Assembly (NCBI RefSeq): GCF_001905345.1
Contig: NZ_LFBV01000002.1
Span: 682,001-746,000, forward strand
DNA: 64,000 bases
DNA from: Streptomyces uncialis
GTDB lineage: Bacteria; Actinomycetota; Actinomycetes; Streptomycetales; Streptomycetaceae
Direction of reading: 5' to 3'
Shown here: piece after piece, positions 35,473-43,325 of the stretch
Layout of the letters: every line of letters starts with the position of its first letter
How positions within the stretch are numbered: position 1 is the stretch's first letter
Notes under the pieces: generated by a model
What the model was told of the DNA's origin: nothing
Databases searched by the model: none
What the model saw: the letters and a program-made list of their open reading frames with translations, nothing else
Made by a program: the position numbers and the translations under genes

Positions 35473-38400
35473 TCAGGAACCGGCGGCCGTGGTCAGGGCC
35501 GCGTGGAAGTCGTCGGCGAGCGCGGTGATGACCGGCTCGTCGAAGGCGAGCGCGTTGTACTGGATCCAGCAGTTCAGCGACCCGTCCGGCTGTTCCACCA
35601 CGGTCAGTTCGGGGACCCCGAGGTCCCCGCCGGGCAGCGGCCAGGGCACGGTGGTGCCCCGCGGCAGCTCCCACGGTTCGCAGCGCAGGCCGGGCAGATG
35701 GGCGTCGGCGGCCCAGCTCTCGTACCGCAGCCAGGCCGGGAACGCCACCACATGCGGCTTGAACTCGGCGTACGGGTACATCTGGTGGTCGAGCGCGCCG
35801 GTGGCGGCCCGTCGGACCCGCTCGGCGAGTTCGGCGAAGCCGGGGCCGCCGGAGCAGTCCACCCGCACCAGCAGGGACTGCACCAGACAGCCGACGGCCT
35901 GCTGCGCCTCGGCCCTTGTCCGGCCGGGGACCGGGGTCATGAGCACCAGGTCGGGGCTGTCGGCGCGGGCCGTGAGCAGTCCGCTCCACAGGGCGGCGAC
36001 GGCCATGAACGGGGTCACACCGAGTGCGCCCGCCCGTTCCCGCAGCCGTCCGGCGGGGCCGGACCCGACGGTGAAGGGGTGCGCGACGGTGTGCACACGG
36101 TCGACAGCGCGCCGCCCGGGGAAGGGATCGAGCGCGGACGGGGCGCCCGCGAGCGCCGTCGCGAAGTGCCTCCGGCCGCTCCCCCAGCGGTCGTTGGCCC
36201 AGCGCACCAGCTCCGGATAGGACAGTCCGGGGTCGGGCAGCCGGGGGGTGCGGCCCCTGCGCAGGGCGTCGTAGGCGAGGCCGAGTTCGCGCAGCAGGAC
36301 GCCGATCGACCAGCCGTCGGCGACCATATGGTGCACGGCGAGCAGGACGATGTGCTCCTCGGGGCCCCGGGAGACGACGAGCAGCCGGGCCGTCGGGTCG
36401 GCCGACAGGTCGGTGAGGCGGTCCCGTTCGGCGATGAGCAGGGCGTTCACCTCGTCGTCGGTGGCGCCGGGGGCGTCCTTCAGCGTGACGCGGGGGTGGG
36501 CCTTCTCGTCCAGCACGGTCCGGACCAGCCCGTGCACGCCGCCGGGCACGGGGACGAACCGTGTCCGCAGGGCGGGGTGGCGTTCCACGAGCGCGGACAG
36601 GGCGCGGCCGAGCGCGGGGCGGTCGAGCGGGCCGGTGACACGGAAGAGGGCGGTGACGGCGCCGACATCGCGGCCGTCCTCCTCGGCCATCCAGTCGAGG
36701 AAGTTCTCCTGCTGGCTGGTGAGCGGGATCTCGTGGTGCTGGGCCCGCAGGGCGCGCAGATAGGGCGGGAGCTGCGGGTCGGGTGCGCGGTGCCCGGGGA
36801 TGCCCTCGGAGGCGTGGGCGTCCGGGGTGTGTTCCCGGGCCGTCTCCTCGTCCAGCCAGGCGGCCTGGGCGCGCAGGGACGGCCGGCCGAAGACGAGGTC
36901 GGCGCCGGTGTCGACGCCGAACCGGTCGGCGACGGCGGTGGCGAGGTGCACGGCGCGGAAGGAGTCGCCGCCGAGGGCGAAGAACTCGTCGGCCGCGTCC
37001 CGTACCGGGCGGCCCAGCACCTCCAGCCAGATCGCGGCGAGGCGGAGTTCGGTGGGGGTGCCGGGTGGTCGGGCGGCGGCCGGGGCCATGGCGGCGACGG
37101 AGCCCACGCCCGCAGGGGCCGCCGCGCCGGTGTCCGTGGCGCCAGCCGCGCTCGTCACACGGTCCCCGTCCGTCACGAAGAGCGGGCGCAGTCGCCGCTT
37201 GACCACTTTGCCGGAGGCGTTGCGCGGCAGGTCGTCGGCGAGCAGGACGCGTACGGGCAGTTCGGCGCGGGCGAGCCGGGTGCTGAGGAAGAGCCGGAGC
37301 GCGTCGAGGTCCAGACCACTGGCGGCGGGTACCACGACGGCGACCGGTACGGACCCCATGACCGGGTGCGGTACGCCCAGTGCCGCCGCGTCCGCGACGT
37401 CCGGGTGCTCGTGCAGCGCGTCCTCGATCCGGAGGGTGGAGACCTTGAGCGCACCGGACTTGATGACGTCGCTCTCGCGGTCCACCAGGTACAGATAGCC
37501 GTCCTCGTCCAGCCGCCCGAGGTCGCCCATTCGTACCCATCCGTCGCGGAAGACCGTGGCACCGGCGGCCGGGTCACCGGCGTACGAGCGCGGGGGGCCG
37601 GGCTGGCGCAGCCAGATCTCGCCCGTCCGGCCGGGCGGTACGGGGGTGCCGTCCGGATCGAGGACGCGCAGGTCCCCGGGGTCGGTGGGGCGGCCCACCG
37701 CACCGGGCGGGGCCTGGCCGACGACGGCGGAGAGCTGCGCGGGAGCGGCTTCGGACGAGGTGTAGACGTTGACGACGGTGGCTTTCGGCAGGGCCTCGGC
37801 GAGGGCCCGGGCGACGGGAGCGGGGAGAGCGGCGGCGGAGGAGCTGAGCAGCAGGACGCTGGAGAGGTCGTGCCGGTCGGCCGCACCGGAGTTGAGCAGT
37901 TCGATCGCCATCGACGGCACGAGGAAGACGGTGCCGACGCGGCGTTCCTCGATGGTCCGGCCGAACTCCTCGGCGTCGAAGCGCGGGAGGACCACGGTGG
38001 TGGGCGCGCCGGTGAGGGCGCTGATGAGCATCACCTGACCGGCGTTGGTGCCGATGGGGAAGGAGTGCAGGGCATGGCGCGAGTGGGCGTAGGGCCGGGG
38101 GCGGGGGTGGAGCCGCAGGCCCGCCGTGAGGTTGGCGTGGGAGGCGCGTACGCCCTTGGAGTCGCCGGTGGTTCCCGAGGTGCCGACGACCTGCGCGAGG
38201 TCGCCGGGGTCGGGACCCGTACGCCTGCGGCCGTGCGGTGAGCCGGAGCCGGTGAGGGCGTCGGGGGCGGGGTCCGTGCCCTCCCGGCGGAGCGGTGAGT
38301 CCGCTCCGGCCAGGGTGGCTCCGGCCGCCTCGATCTCGGACAGCGACAGGTCGGCGCCGCCCAGGGCGGCTCCCAGCGGCGGCAGTTCGGCCCCGCGCAG

Positions 38401-38748
38401 GACCGTCGTGGCACCGCAGATCCCGGCGAGCCGTACGGCCTCCGGTTCGGTGAGGTCGGCGCGGAGCGGCAGCGCCGCCGCCCCGGCGTGGTGGACGGCG
38501 AGGTTCGCGACCGCGTAGCCGTCCCACTCCCGGTCGGTGAAGCGCAGGGCGACGAGTTCGCCGGGCCGGACACCCGCGTCCGCCAGCCCCCGGGCGGCCC
38601 GGACGGCCCGTTCACGCCAGTTCCCGTAGGTCAGCGAGCCGCCGCCGCGTACCTCGATCGCGACCCGGTCGGGCTGTTTCGCGGCCCGGGCGTCGAGAAG
38701 GTCGGGAACGGTCAACGGTGCGGGCTTGGCGTTGATGACGTCCTCCAA
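35473..38748 (-). CDS. NRPS initiation protein A-T-C with carboxylic-acid-type adenylation domain
   Basis: A 1091-residue protein. Adenylation domain about 10-520 (VGTSGTTGDSKGV near 190, MGDLGRLDEDGYLYLVDRES, A10 lysine in RNASGKVVKRR). It resembles acyl- or aryl-ligases rather than amino-acid domains: there is no FD motif for an amino-group Asp, and the A5 region is NVYTSSEAAP. Carrier domain with ALGGDSFRAV (Ser near 591). Condensation domain about 650-1090 (HHMVADGW near 803). It probably loads a carboxylic acid that caps the peptide. The TTG at 38748 is preferred because GGGGAG lies 7 bases before it and the next residues start the ligase fold; an ATG at 38811 is possible but lacks a ribosome site. 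Confidence 0.88.
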   Translation of the reverse strand: MEDVINAKPAPLTVPDLLDARAAKQPDRVAIEVRGGGSLTYGNWRERAVRAARGLADAGVRPGELVALRFTDREWDGYAVANLAVHHAGAAALPLRADLTEPEAVRLAGICGATTVLRGAELPPLGAALGGADLSLSEIEAAGATLAGADSPLRREGTDPAPDALTGSGSPHGRRRTGPDPGDLAQVVGTSGTTGDSKGVRASHANLTAGLRLHPRPRPYAHSRHALHSFPIGTNAGQVMLISALTGAPTTVVLPRFDAEEFGRTIEERRVGTVFLVPSMAIELLNSGAADRHDLSSVLLLSSSAAALPAPVARALAEALPKATVVNVYTSSEAAPAQLSAVVGQAPPGAVGRPTDPGDLRVLDPDGTPVPPGRTGEIWLRQPGPPRSYAGDPAAGATVFRDGWVRMGDLGRLDEDGYLYLVDRESDVIKSGALKVSTLRIEDALHEHPDVADAAALGVPHPVMGSVPVAVVVPAASGLDLDALRLFLSTRLARAELPVRVLLADDLPRNASGKVVKRRLRPLFVTDGDRVTSAAGATDTGAAAPAGVGSVAAMAPAAARPPGTPTELRLAAIWLEVLGRPVRDAADEFFALGGDSFRAVHLATAVADRFGVDTGADLVFGRPSLRAQAAWLDEETAREHTPDAHASEGIPGHRAPDPQLPPYLRALRAQHHEIPLTSQQENFLDWMAEEDGRDVGAVTALFRVTGPLDRPALGRALSALVERHPALRTRFVPVPGGVHGLVRTVLDEKAHPRVTLKDAPGATDDEVNALLIAERDRLTDLSADPTARLLVVSRGPEEHIVLLAVHHMVADGWSIGVLLRELGLAYDALRRGRTPRLPDPGLSYPELVRWANDRWGSGRRHFATALAGAPSALDPFPGRRAVDRVHTVAHPFTVGSGPAGRLRERAGALGVTPFMAVAALWSGLLTARADSPDLVLMTPVPGRTRAEAQQAVGCLVQSLLVRVDCSGGPGFAELAERVRRAATGALDHQMYPYAEFKPHVVAFPAWLRYESWAADAHLPGLRCEPWELPRGTTVPWPLPGGDLGVPELTVVEQPDGSLNCWIQYNALAFDEPVITALADDFHAALTTAAGS

Positions 38749-39306
38749 GAGCGAACTCCCCGGGAGAATTTGTTCCGGGGATGCGAGGGCACAGGAGATG
38801 TTCACGGGCATGGCGCGCGGTTGTTGCCCTTGGATATGGTCTGGACCTTCGGCAGGGCATGCGAACAATAGCGTGCCTGTGTCGTAGTTGTGTCGCAATG
38901 ATGGAGAGTTCATGGACATCGGTGGGCATCGGGTGCGTTGGCCGAACCTCGCCAGCACCTGAGCACAGCAACAAATCCCCTCGTCAGAGGGGGTGTATCA
39001 GCCAACTCCGCAGCAAGCCGGAGCCAGGGATCCTGGATCGCTCCGTCCCACGTCCACCCGCGTCACAGGTCCCCGTCCCACCGGAAAACGGGCTCCCCAA
39101 CCGGGTTCACCCGCAACGACGTTCCGCGTCCGTCCGCACGTACCGGCAGCTCCGACCCCGCCCGCCGCCGTACCCGCGCCCGCCCGTCGGAACGTCCCCC
39201 GCCAACCCGCACCACCCGTCGGAACGGACGGGAGCCGAGGCGGACGCGTCCCTCGGTCCCCAGCCCCGTCCTCACCCCACGCCCCCACCCCAAGGAGGAA
39301 GAACGC
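38749..39306. other. divergent promoter region, NRPS operon and deacetylase
   Basis: No gene in these 558 bases. The NRPS side holds the SARP-like promoter described at 38865-38895 and a leader of about 110 bases. The deacetylase side (39000-39300) is pyrimidine- and C-rich with no clear promoter hexamers, ending in a strong ribosome site (GGAGGAAG) at about 39293-39300. Confidence 0.5.
38865..38895 (-). promoter_or_regulatory. SARP-type promoter of the NRPS operon
   Basis: On the minus strand two identical heptamers CGACACA (38895-38889 and 38884-38878) are separated by four bases, giving an 11-base period, one helix turn. Seven bases after the second heptamer comes TATTGT (38870-38865), a good -10 element; no -35 consensus is present. 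This geometry, heptameric direct repeats at 11-base spacing ending about 8 bases before the -10, is what Streptomyces antibiotic regulatory proteins (SARPs) bind. No SARP gene is in the window. Confidence 0.6.
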
Positions 39307-40374
39307 ATGCTGTACGCGGGAATCGCCTGGTCAGCCGACGGTTACGACGTGGAGGTCATCGATTCCGACGGGCACCGCGCAACTGCCCCCACCCACTGGG
39401 GCGCCGAGCGCACAGCCGAGCTGACCGACTGGCTCGGAGCGCCCGGCTCGTCGTCCGAACCTCCCCGCGCCGTGGTCGTCGAGAGCACCAACGGCCTCGT
39501 GGACGGGCTCTTCACAGCGGCCGGTCTGACGGTCTACCGCGCCGACCCCTGGGTACTTCCCGATCGGCCCGACTTCGGCTCCGTCCCGGCCCTGGCCCTC
39601 GCCGAACGGGCCCGGACCGACCTCGCGTCCCTCTCCCCGCTGACGGCGGAGGGCGGCGGCCAGACCGGCCGGGACGACGACTACCACGGCGGCATCCGGC
39701 GCAGCGCGGCGATCGAGGACGAACTCACCAGGGCGGGCCGCTGGTTCCGCCACGGAGCACGCGACCGCCACGAGATCGCCCTGACCTTCGACGACGGCCC
39801 CGACCCGGTCCACACCGGTCAGGTGCTCGACATCCTCGCCCGCTACGGCGTGCACGCCACCTTCTTCTGCGTGGGCCTCCATGTGAACGCGCTCCCCGAC
39901 GAGGTGCGGCGGATCGTGGACGCGGGTCACAGCCTCGGCAACCACACCTGGTCGCACCCGTTCATGCCGGACCTGAGTCCCCGCCAGTTCCGGCTCCAAC
40001 TGGAGCGGACCGACGACGCGTTCGACCGCGCGGTGGGCCGGGTGCCGACGGTCTTCCGCCCCCCGTACGGCTCGCGCACCCCGGAGACCCTGGGCGAACT
40101 CCTGCCCGGTGGACCCGCCCTGGCCCTGTGGGACGTCGACTCCTGGGACTGGGCCCGTCCCGGCCCGGAGAAGATCGCCAGTACGGTGCTGGACCACGCC
40201 GGGCCGGGCTCCCTGATCCTGATGCACGACGGCGGCGGTGACCGCCGCCAGAGCGTGGCGGCCCTGCCGGCCGTGATCGAGGGGCTGCTGGAGCGGGATC
40301 TGCGCTTCGTGGCGGCGGACGCGCTGCTGGCCGGGGCGCGGGCACGGAGCACGGTGGCACACCTCGGGGAGTGA
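39307..40374 (+). CDS. polysaccharide deacetylase with IS110-transposase-like N-terminal domain
   Basis: A 355-residue fusion. Residues 1-115 resemble the DEDD/RNase-H-like N-terminus of IS110-family transposases: LYAGIAWSADGYDVEVIDSD, then RAVVVESTNGLVDGLFTAAG and LTVYRADPWVL; the first catalytic Asp of that fold is Ala here, so it is probably not a nuclease. Residues 150-340 are a complete NodB deacetylase: ALTFDDGPDP, NHTWSHPF (metal His pair), RPPYGSRTP, WDVDSWDW and LILMHDGGG. No signal peptide, so it acts inside the cell or leaves by another path. ATG 39307 has GGAGGAAG upstream. Divergent from the NRPS operon, so it may belong to that cluster and hydrolyse an N-acyl or cyclic amide bond of a precursor (inference). 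Confidence 0.85.
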   Translation: MLYAGIAWSADGYDVEVIDSDGHRATAPTHWGAERTAELTDWLGAPGSSSEPPRAVVVESTNGLVDGLFTAAGLTVYRADPWVLPDRPDFGSVPALALAERARTDLASLSPLTAEGGGQTGRDDDYHGGIRRSAAIEDELTRAGRWFRHGARDRHEIALTFDDGPDPVHTGQVLDILARYGVHATFFCVGLHVNALPDEVRRIVDAGHSLGNHTWSHPFMPDLSPRQFRLQLERTDDAFDRAVGRVPTVFRPPYGSRTPETLGELLPGGPALALWDVDSWDWARPGPEKIASTVLDHAGPGSLILMHDGGGDRRQSVAALPAVIEGLLERDLRFVAADALLAGARARSTVAHLGE

Positions 40375-40437
40375 CACCCGCAGCGACGAAGCCCGCCCGC
40401 CGGTCCCCGCCGACCGGCGGCGCGGGGACACCGCCGA

Positions 40438-41004
40438 TCAGGACAGCGAGGCGAGGAGCCCGAGCCCCGGAGCCAGCACACCGGGCTGCCCGAGAGCGCG
40501 GAAGTCCGCCTCGACGGCCGCCAGGTCGAGGACTCCGGCGCGCACGGCGTGGTACCGGACGACCGACCAGAGGAAGACGTCGAGGTTGTCGAACTGTGTC
40601 CCGGCCTCGACGACTTCCTCCTCGTGGAACCACACCGCGACCCGGCCGCTGGTGAGCACGACGTAGTAGTTGCCTCCCCCGTCGGCGCCGATGGACCACA
40701 CGTCGTCGTCGGAAAGCTCCGTCCGGTAGTCGGAGCCGAGTATCCGGCAGTCGTTGGCCTCGAAGTCGAAGGCGTACGACCAGTCGTGTATGTCGAGGCG
40801 CTGCGGCAGGGTCCCCGCGCGGACCCTGCGGTCGAAGCCGGACAACGCGGTCGCGGCGTCGGGCGGAAGCTTCGCGAGGAACGGTTCGACGGGGCGGGTC
40901 GACGCCGGGATGCCGACCCGCGCGTCGCCGGGGAACCAGCGCGCCAGGTCGCTGTCCAGATCCCGATCCACGTATCCGGCCAGCCGGTCAACGGTGAGAG
41001 GCAT
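40438..41004 (-). CDS. SUKH/SMI1-KNR4-like protein
   Basis: A 188-residue soluble protein. The central part ILGSDYRTELSDDDVWSIGA, then DGGGNYYVVLTSGRVAVWFH, followed by EEEVVEAGTQFDNLDVFLW, has the G-D-G-G-G plus strand-turn pattern of the SUKH superfamily (SMI1/KNR4), whose bacterial members are often immunity proteins against polymorphic toxins. No toxin gene is adjacent. Convergent with the deacetylase gene (64 bases apart). Family assignment is by pattern only. Confidence 0.6.
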   Translation of the reverse strand: MPLTVDRLAGYVDRDLDSDLARWFPGDARVGIPASTRPVEPFLAKLPPDAATALSGFDRRVRAGTLPQRLDIHDWSYAFDFEANDCRILGSDYRTELSDDDVWSIGADGGGNYYVVLTSGRVAVWFHEEEVVEAGTQFDNLDVFLWSVVRYHAVRAGVLDLAAVEADFRALGQPGVLAPGLGLLASLS

Positions 41005-41280
41005 GCGGTGAGGCTAGACCGAGGGGTCCTGCCGTGCCAAAGGGGGTCGGGGCGGGGGGCCTTGGCCTTGCGGCAGACCTGCCGCGGATCCCGGCTGGCG
41101 CCCGGGGTACGGGAAGCGGTGCCGTGGGACCAGGAGGTCCGAAGCCCGGCACGGATGTCCGCAGCGGTGCCCGCGTGAGACGCCTGCGGGCAGTGTCCGT
41201 ACCGGTCTTGCGCCGATCCGTCCGAGCGGATCCTCGCCGGAACCGACTCGTCTCATGCCCAAGTACACGAAGGAGCAGAG

Positions 41281-42048
41281 GTGGCGTTCACCATGAGACT
41301 CACCCCCGACAACGACTGGACGGTGACGGTGACGGGCGATCCTCTGCGGATCAGCCCACGTTTCGACTTCCGGGACTTCCGTGTGCGCGTCGCGCCGTAC
41401 GCGAACGTCGAGGAACGCGGACAGTTCCTTCTGGACACCTTCGGCAGTCAGCCCTGGTTGTGGGACACGCCGGACGAGCTCCGGTTCGATCAGGCGGGCC
41501 GGGAACTGATCGGCGCCGAGTTCCAGATCGCCGGTGAGGCCGCCGATGCCGAGGACTCCGCCCGCGTCCCCGTCACGCCCCTCGTCCGCCCGGGCGGGCT
41601 CCGCGCGGACGAGGCCCGGGACTTCCGCCTGGACGTGACCACAGAACTCTGCCGTTCCCCCGGGGATGCCGTGCTCACCGGCCTGCGCGACCTTGATGTT
41701 CTCGACGAGCCGCTGGAGGCCCGGATCGGCATCGCACCCGGCTTGGCGCTCCTGCTCCAGCACAACACCGTGGTCGGATGGAGCCTCACCGACCCCGTGC
41801 GGTACCTGACCACCGGCTTCGCCGCCCCGGACCCGGCTCCGCCGCTCCCGGTGACCCGAGTCCTGTTCACCACGTGCATGGACCTCGTCACCTCACCGCT
41901 GCTCGACCACGTGCGGGACCGCGAACCGGCCGCCCTGACCCGGCTCCGGGCACTCGACCGCGCCCTGCGCGACCAGCGCGAGGACCGGCACCGCGCCGAC
42001 GCCCTGCTCAGCCTGATCGCCACCTACGTCGAGGACTACGCAACGTGA
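41281..42048 (+). CDS. hypothetical protein
   Basis: A 255-residue protein I do not recognise. It begins with a beta-rich part (MRLTPDNDWTVTVTGDPLRI, then PRFDFRDFRVRVAPYANV), passes a Trp-rich loop (FGSQPWLWDTPDELRF), and ends in a helical Arg/Leu-rich segment (LTRLRALDRALRDQREDRHR). No membrane segment or signal peptide. The GTG start at 41281 has AGGAG five bases upstream; an internal ATG at 41293 is possible. Codon use is ordinary for the region. It lies 166 bases before a TOPRIM gene on the same strand and could be co-transcribed with it. Confidence 0.7.
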   Translation: MAFTMRLTPDNDWTVTVTGDPLRISPRFDFRDFRVRVAPYANVEERGQFLLDTFGSQPWLWDTPDELRFDQAGRELIGAEFQIAGEAADAEDSARVPVTPLVRPGGLRADEARDFRLDVTTELCRSPGDAVLTGLRDLDVLDEPLEARIGIAPGLALLLQHNTVVGWSLTDPVRYLTTGFAAPDPAPPLPVTRVLFTTCMDLVTSPLLDHVRDREPAALTRLRALDRALRDQREDRHRADALLSLIATYVEDYAT

Positions 42049-42214
42049 AGGTGAACCGGCCGGGACGACGGACACACCGGCCTGGCCCGGCTCCGGGGTG
42101 TTCATGGGCTTCGCCTGTCGCCCGATGAATCGTCGGAGGCCGGAGTTAACCACCGCTCGGCGTGCCCGAGGAAATTCGCTGTCGCGGTGACCGGAAAGGG
42201 CAGAGGATCGCACC

Positions 42215-42835
42215 ATGACAGACATGGGGGCGTTCCGGGACGCGGTCACCGCGTGGGCAGCCGACCGCGTGGACGGCGACCGTGCGAGCGAGCTCGCCGC
42301 GCGGCTGCCCGTGCGGACGGTCGTCCTGCTGGAGGGCTTGAGCGACGCGGCGGCGGTCAACGCGCTGGCCGCGCGCCGCGGGCGGGATCTGGCGGCCGAA
42401 GGAGTCTGCGTCCTGTCGATGGGCGGTGCGACGAACGTCGGGCGCTTCGCCGGTCTCCTCGGGCCGTCCGGCCTCGGCCTTGACCTCACGGGGCTGTGCG
42501 ACGAGGCGGAACGCCCGTACTACGACCGCGGTCTGGAGCGGGCCGGAGCGGCGCAGCGGGAGTTCTTCGTCTGTGCGGCGGATCTGGAGGACGAACTGAT
42601 CCGCGCGCTGGGTGTGCCACGGGTGGAGGAACTGGTCCGGGAGGAGGGCGACCTGCGCGCTTGGCGGACCTTCCTGCGGCAGCCTGCACAACGGGGTCGC
42701 GCCCCGCAGCAGCAGTTGCGACGCTTCCTCGGCACGAAGAAGGGACGCAAGATCCGCTACGGCCACGTCCTCGTCGAGGGCCTCGACCCCGACCGCACCC
42801 CCGCCCCGCTCGACCGCCTGCTCACCAGCCTCTGA
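42215..42835 (+). CDS. stand-alone OLD-type TOPRIM domain protein
   Basis: A 206-residue protein made of little more than a TOPRIM fold of the OLD-nuclease type: VVLLEGLSDAAAVNALAARR (acidic LEG motif and D), VCVLSMGGATNVGRFAGLLG, then LTGLCDEAERPYYDRGL, which carries the D-x-E-like acidic pair. A basic C-terminal half follows (RRFLGTKKGRKIRYGHVLVE). No ATPase domain is fused or adjacent, unlike full OLD proteins. TOPRIM domains cut or re-ligate nucleic acids, or transfer nucleotidyl groups. Function here is unknown; small members are common in actinomycetes. Confidence 0.75.
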   Translation: MTDMGAFRDAVTAWAADRVDGDRASELAARLPVRTVVLLEGLSDAAAVNALAARRGRDLAAEGVCVLSMGGATNVGRFAGLLGPSGLGLDLTGLCDEAERPYYDRGLERAGAAQREFFVCAADLEDELIRALGVPRVEELVREEGDLRAWRTFLRQPAQRGRAPQQQLRRFLGTKKGRKIRYGHVLVEGLDPDRTPAPLDRLLTSL

Positions 42836-43325
42836 CCCGCCTCTGACCAGCGGTGGGGCAGCCTCTGACCACAATCGGTCGGCAGTATCCGACCACAACC
42901 GGTCGGCGGCCTCTGAACACCGGTCGACGCCGATCGTCCTCCCGGCCTCGCCAAGAGCACCGTCCACCCCACCGCACGGGCCGGGCGGACCCGACCACCG
43001 CGGCTCGCCCACACACATCAGACGGCTGATGGCGCACGGCACCAAGGTCGGTACGGATGTTGACGATTTGGCCCCGGCGCGCGGCATGGCGGTGCCATGC
43101 TGAGCGCGCTGACGCGGGGCCTTGCGCCGCGTCGGCTGTCGGGCATCATCAGACCGTCGCGGACCCGTCCCAGGGCGCTGATCAGGTCGCGGCCGTGTGG
43201 CCCGCGTCCTGGCCGTCGGCCCCACGGTCCGGTCCGTGGCTGTCGGCCGCCCCGCCACGGTTTCCCGAGGGGCCGGCCGGTCCCCGCCGTCGCGGCGCGG
43301 ACCAGGGAAGGGGAACACCATCCTC
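42836..43325. repeat. non-coding stretch with 24-base degenerate repeats
   Basis: No gene in these 490 bases. From 42843 to about 42930 a unit of about 24 bases recurs three to four times, related to CTCTGACCACAACCGGTCGGC. The rest is GC-rich. The final 60 bases should carry the promoter of the YVTN gene; GGAAGGGG at about 43306-43313 is its ribosome site. Too short and degenerate to be a CRISPR array. Confidence 0.5.

Noticed and set aside
24337..38241. Four very long plus-strand open frames (24337-27825, 27826-31788, 31794-35414, 34417-38241)
   Set aside because: They are antisense to the NRPS genes. Their translations are Gly/Arg/Glu-rich without any motif, while the minus strand shows every NRPS motif in order. 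Long antisense frames are expected at this GC content.
42843..42930. Repeats considered as a CRISPR array
   Set aside because: Units are degenerate, without unique spacers of constant length, and no cas gene is in the window.
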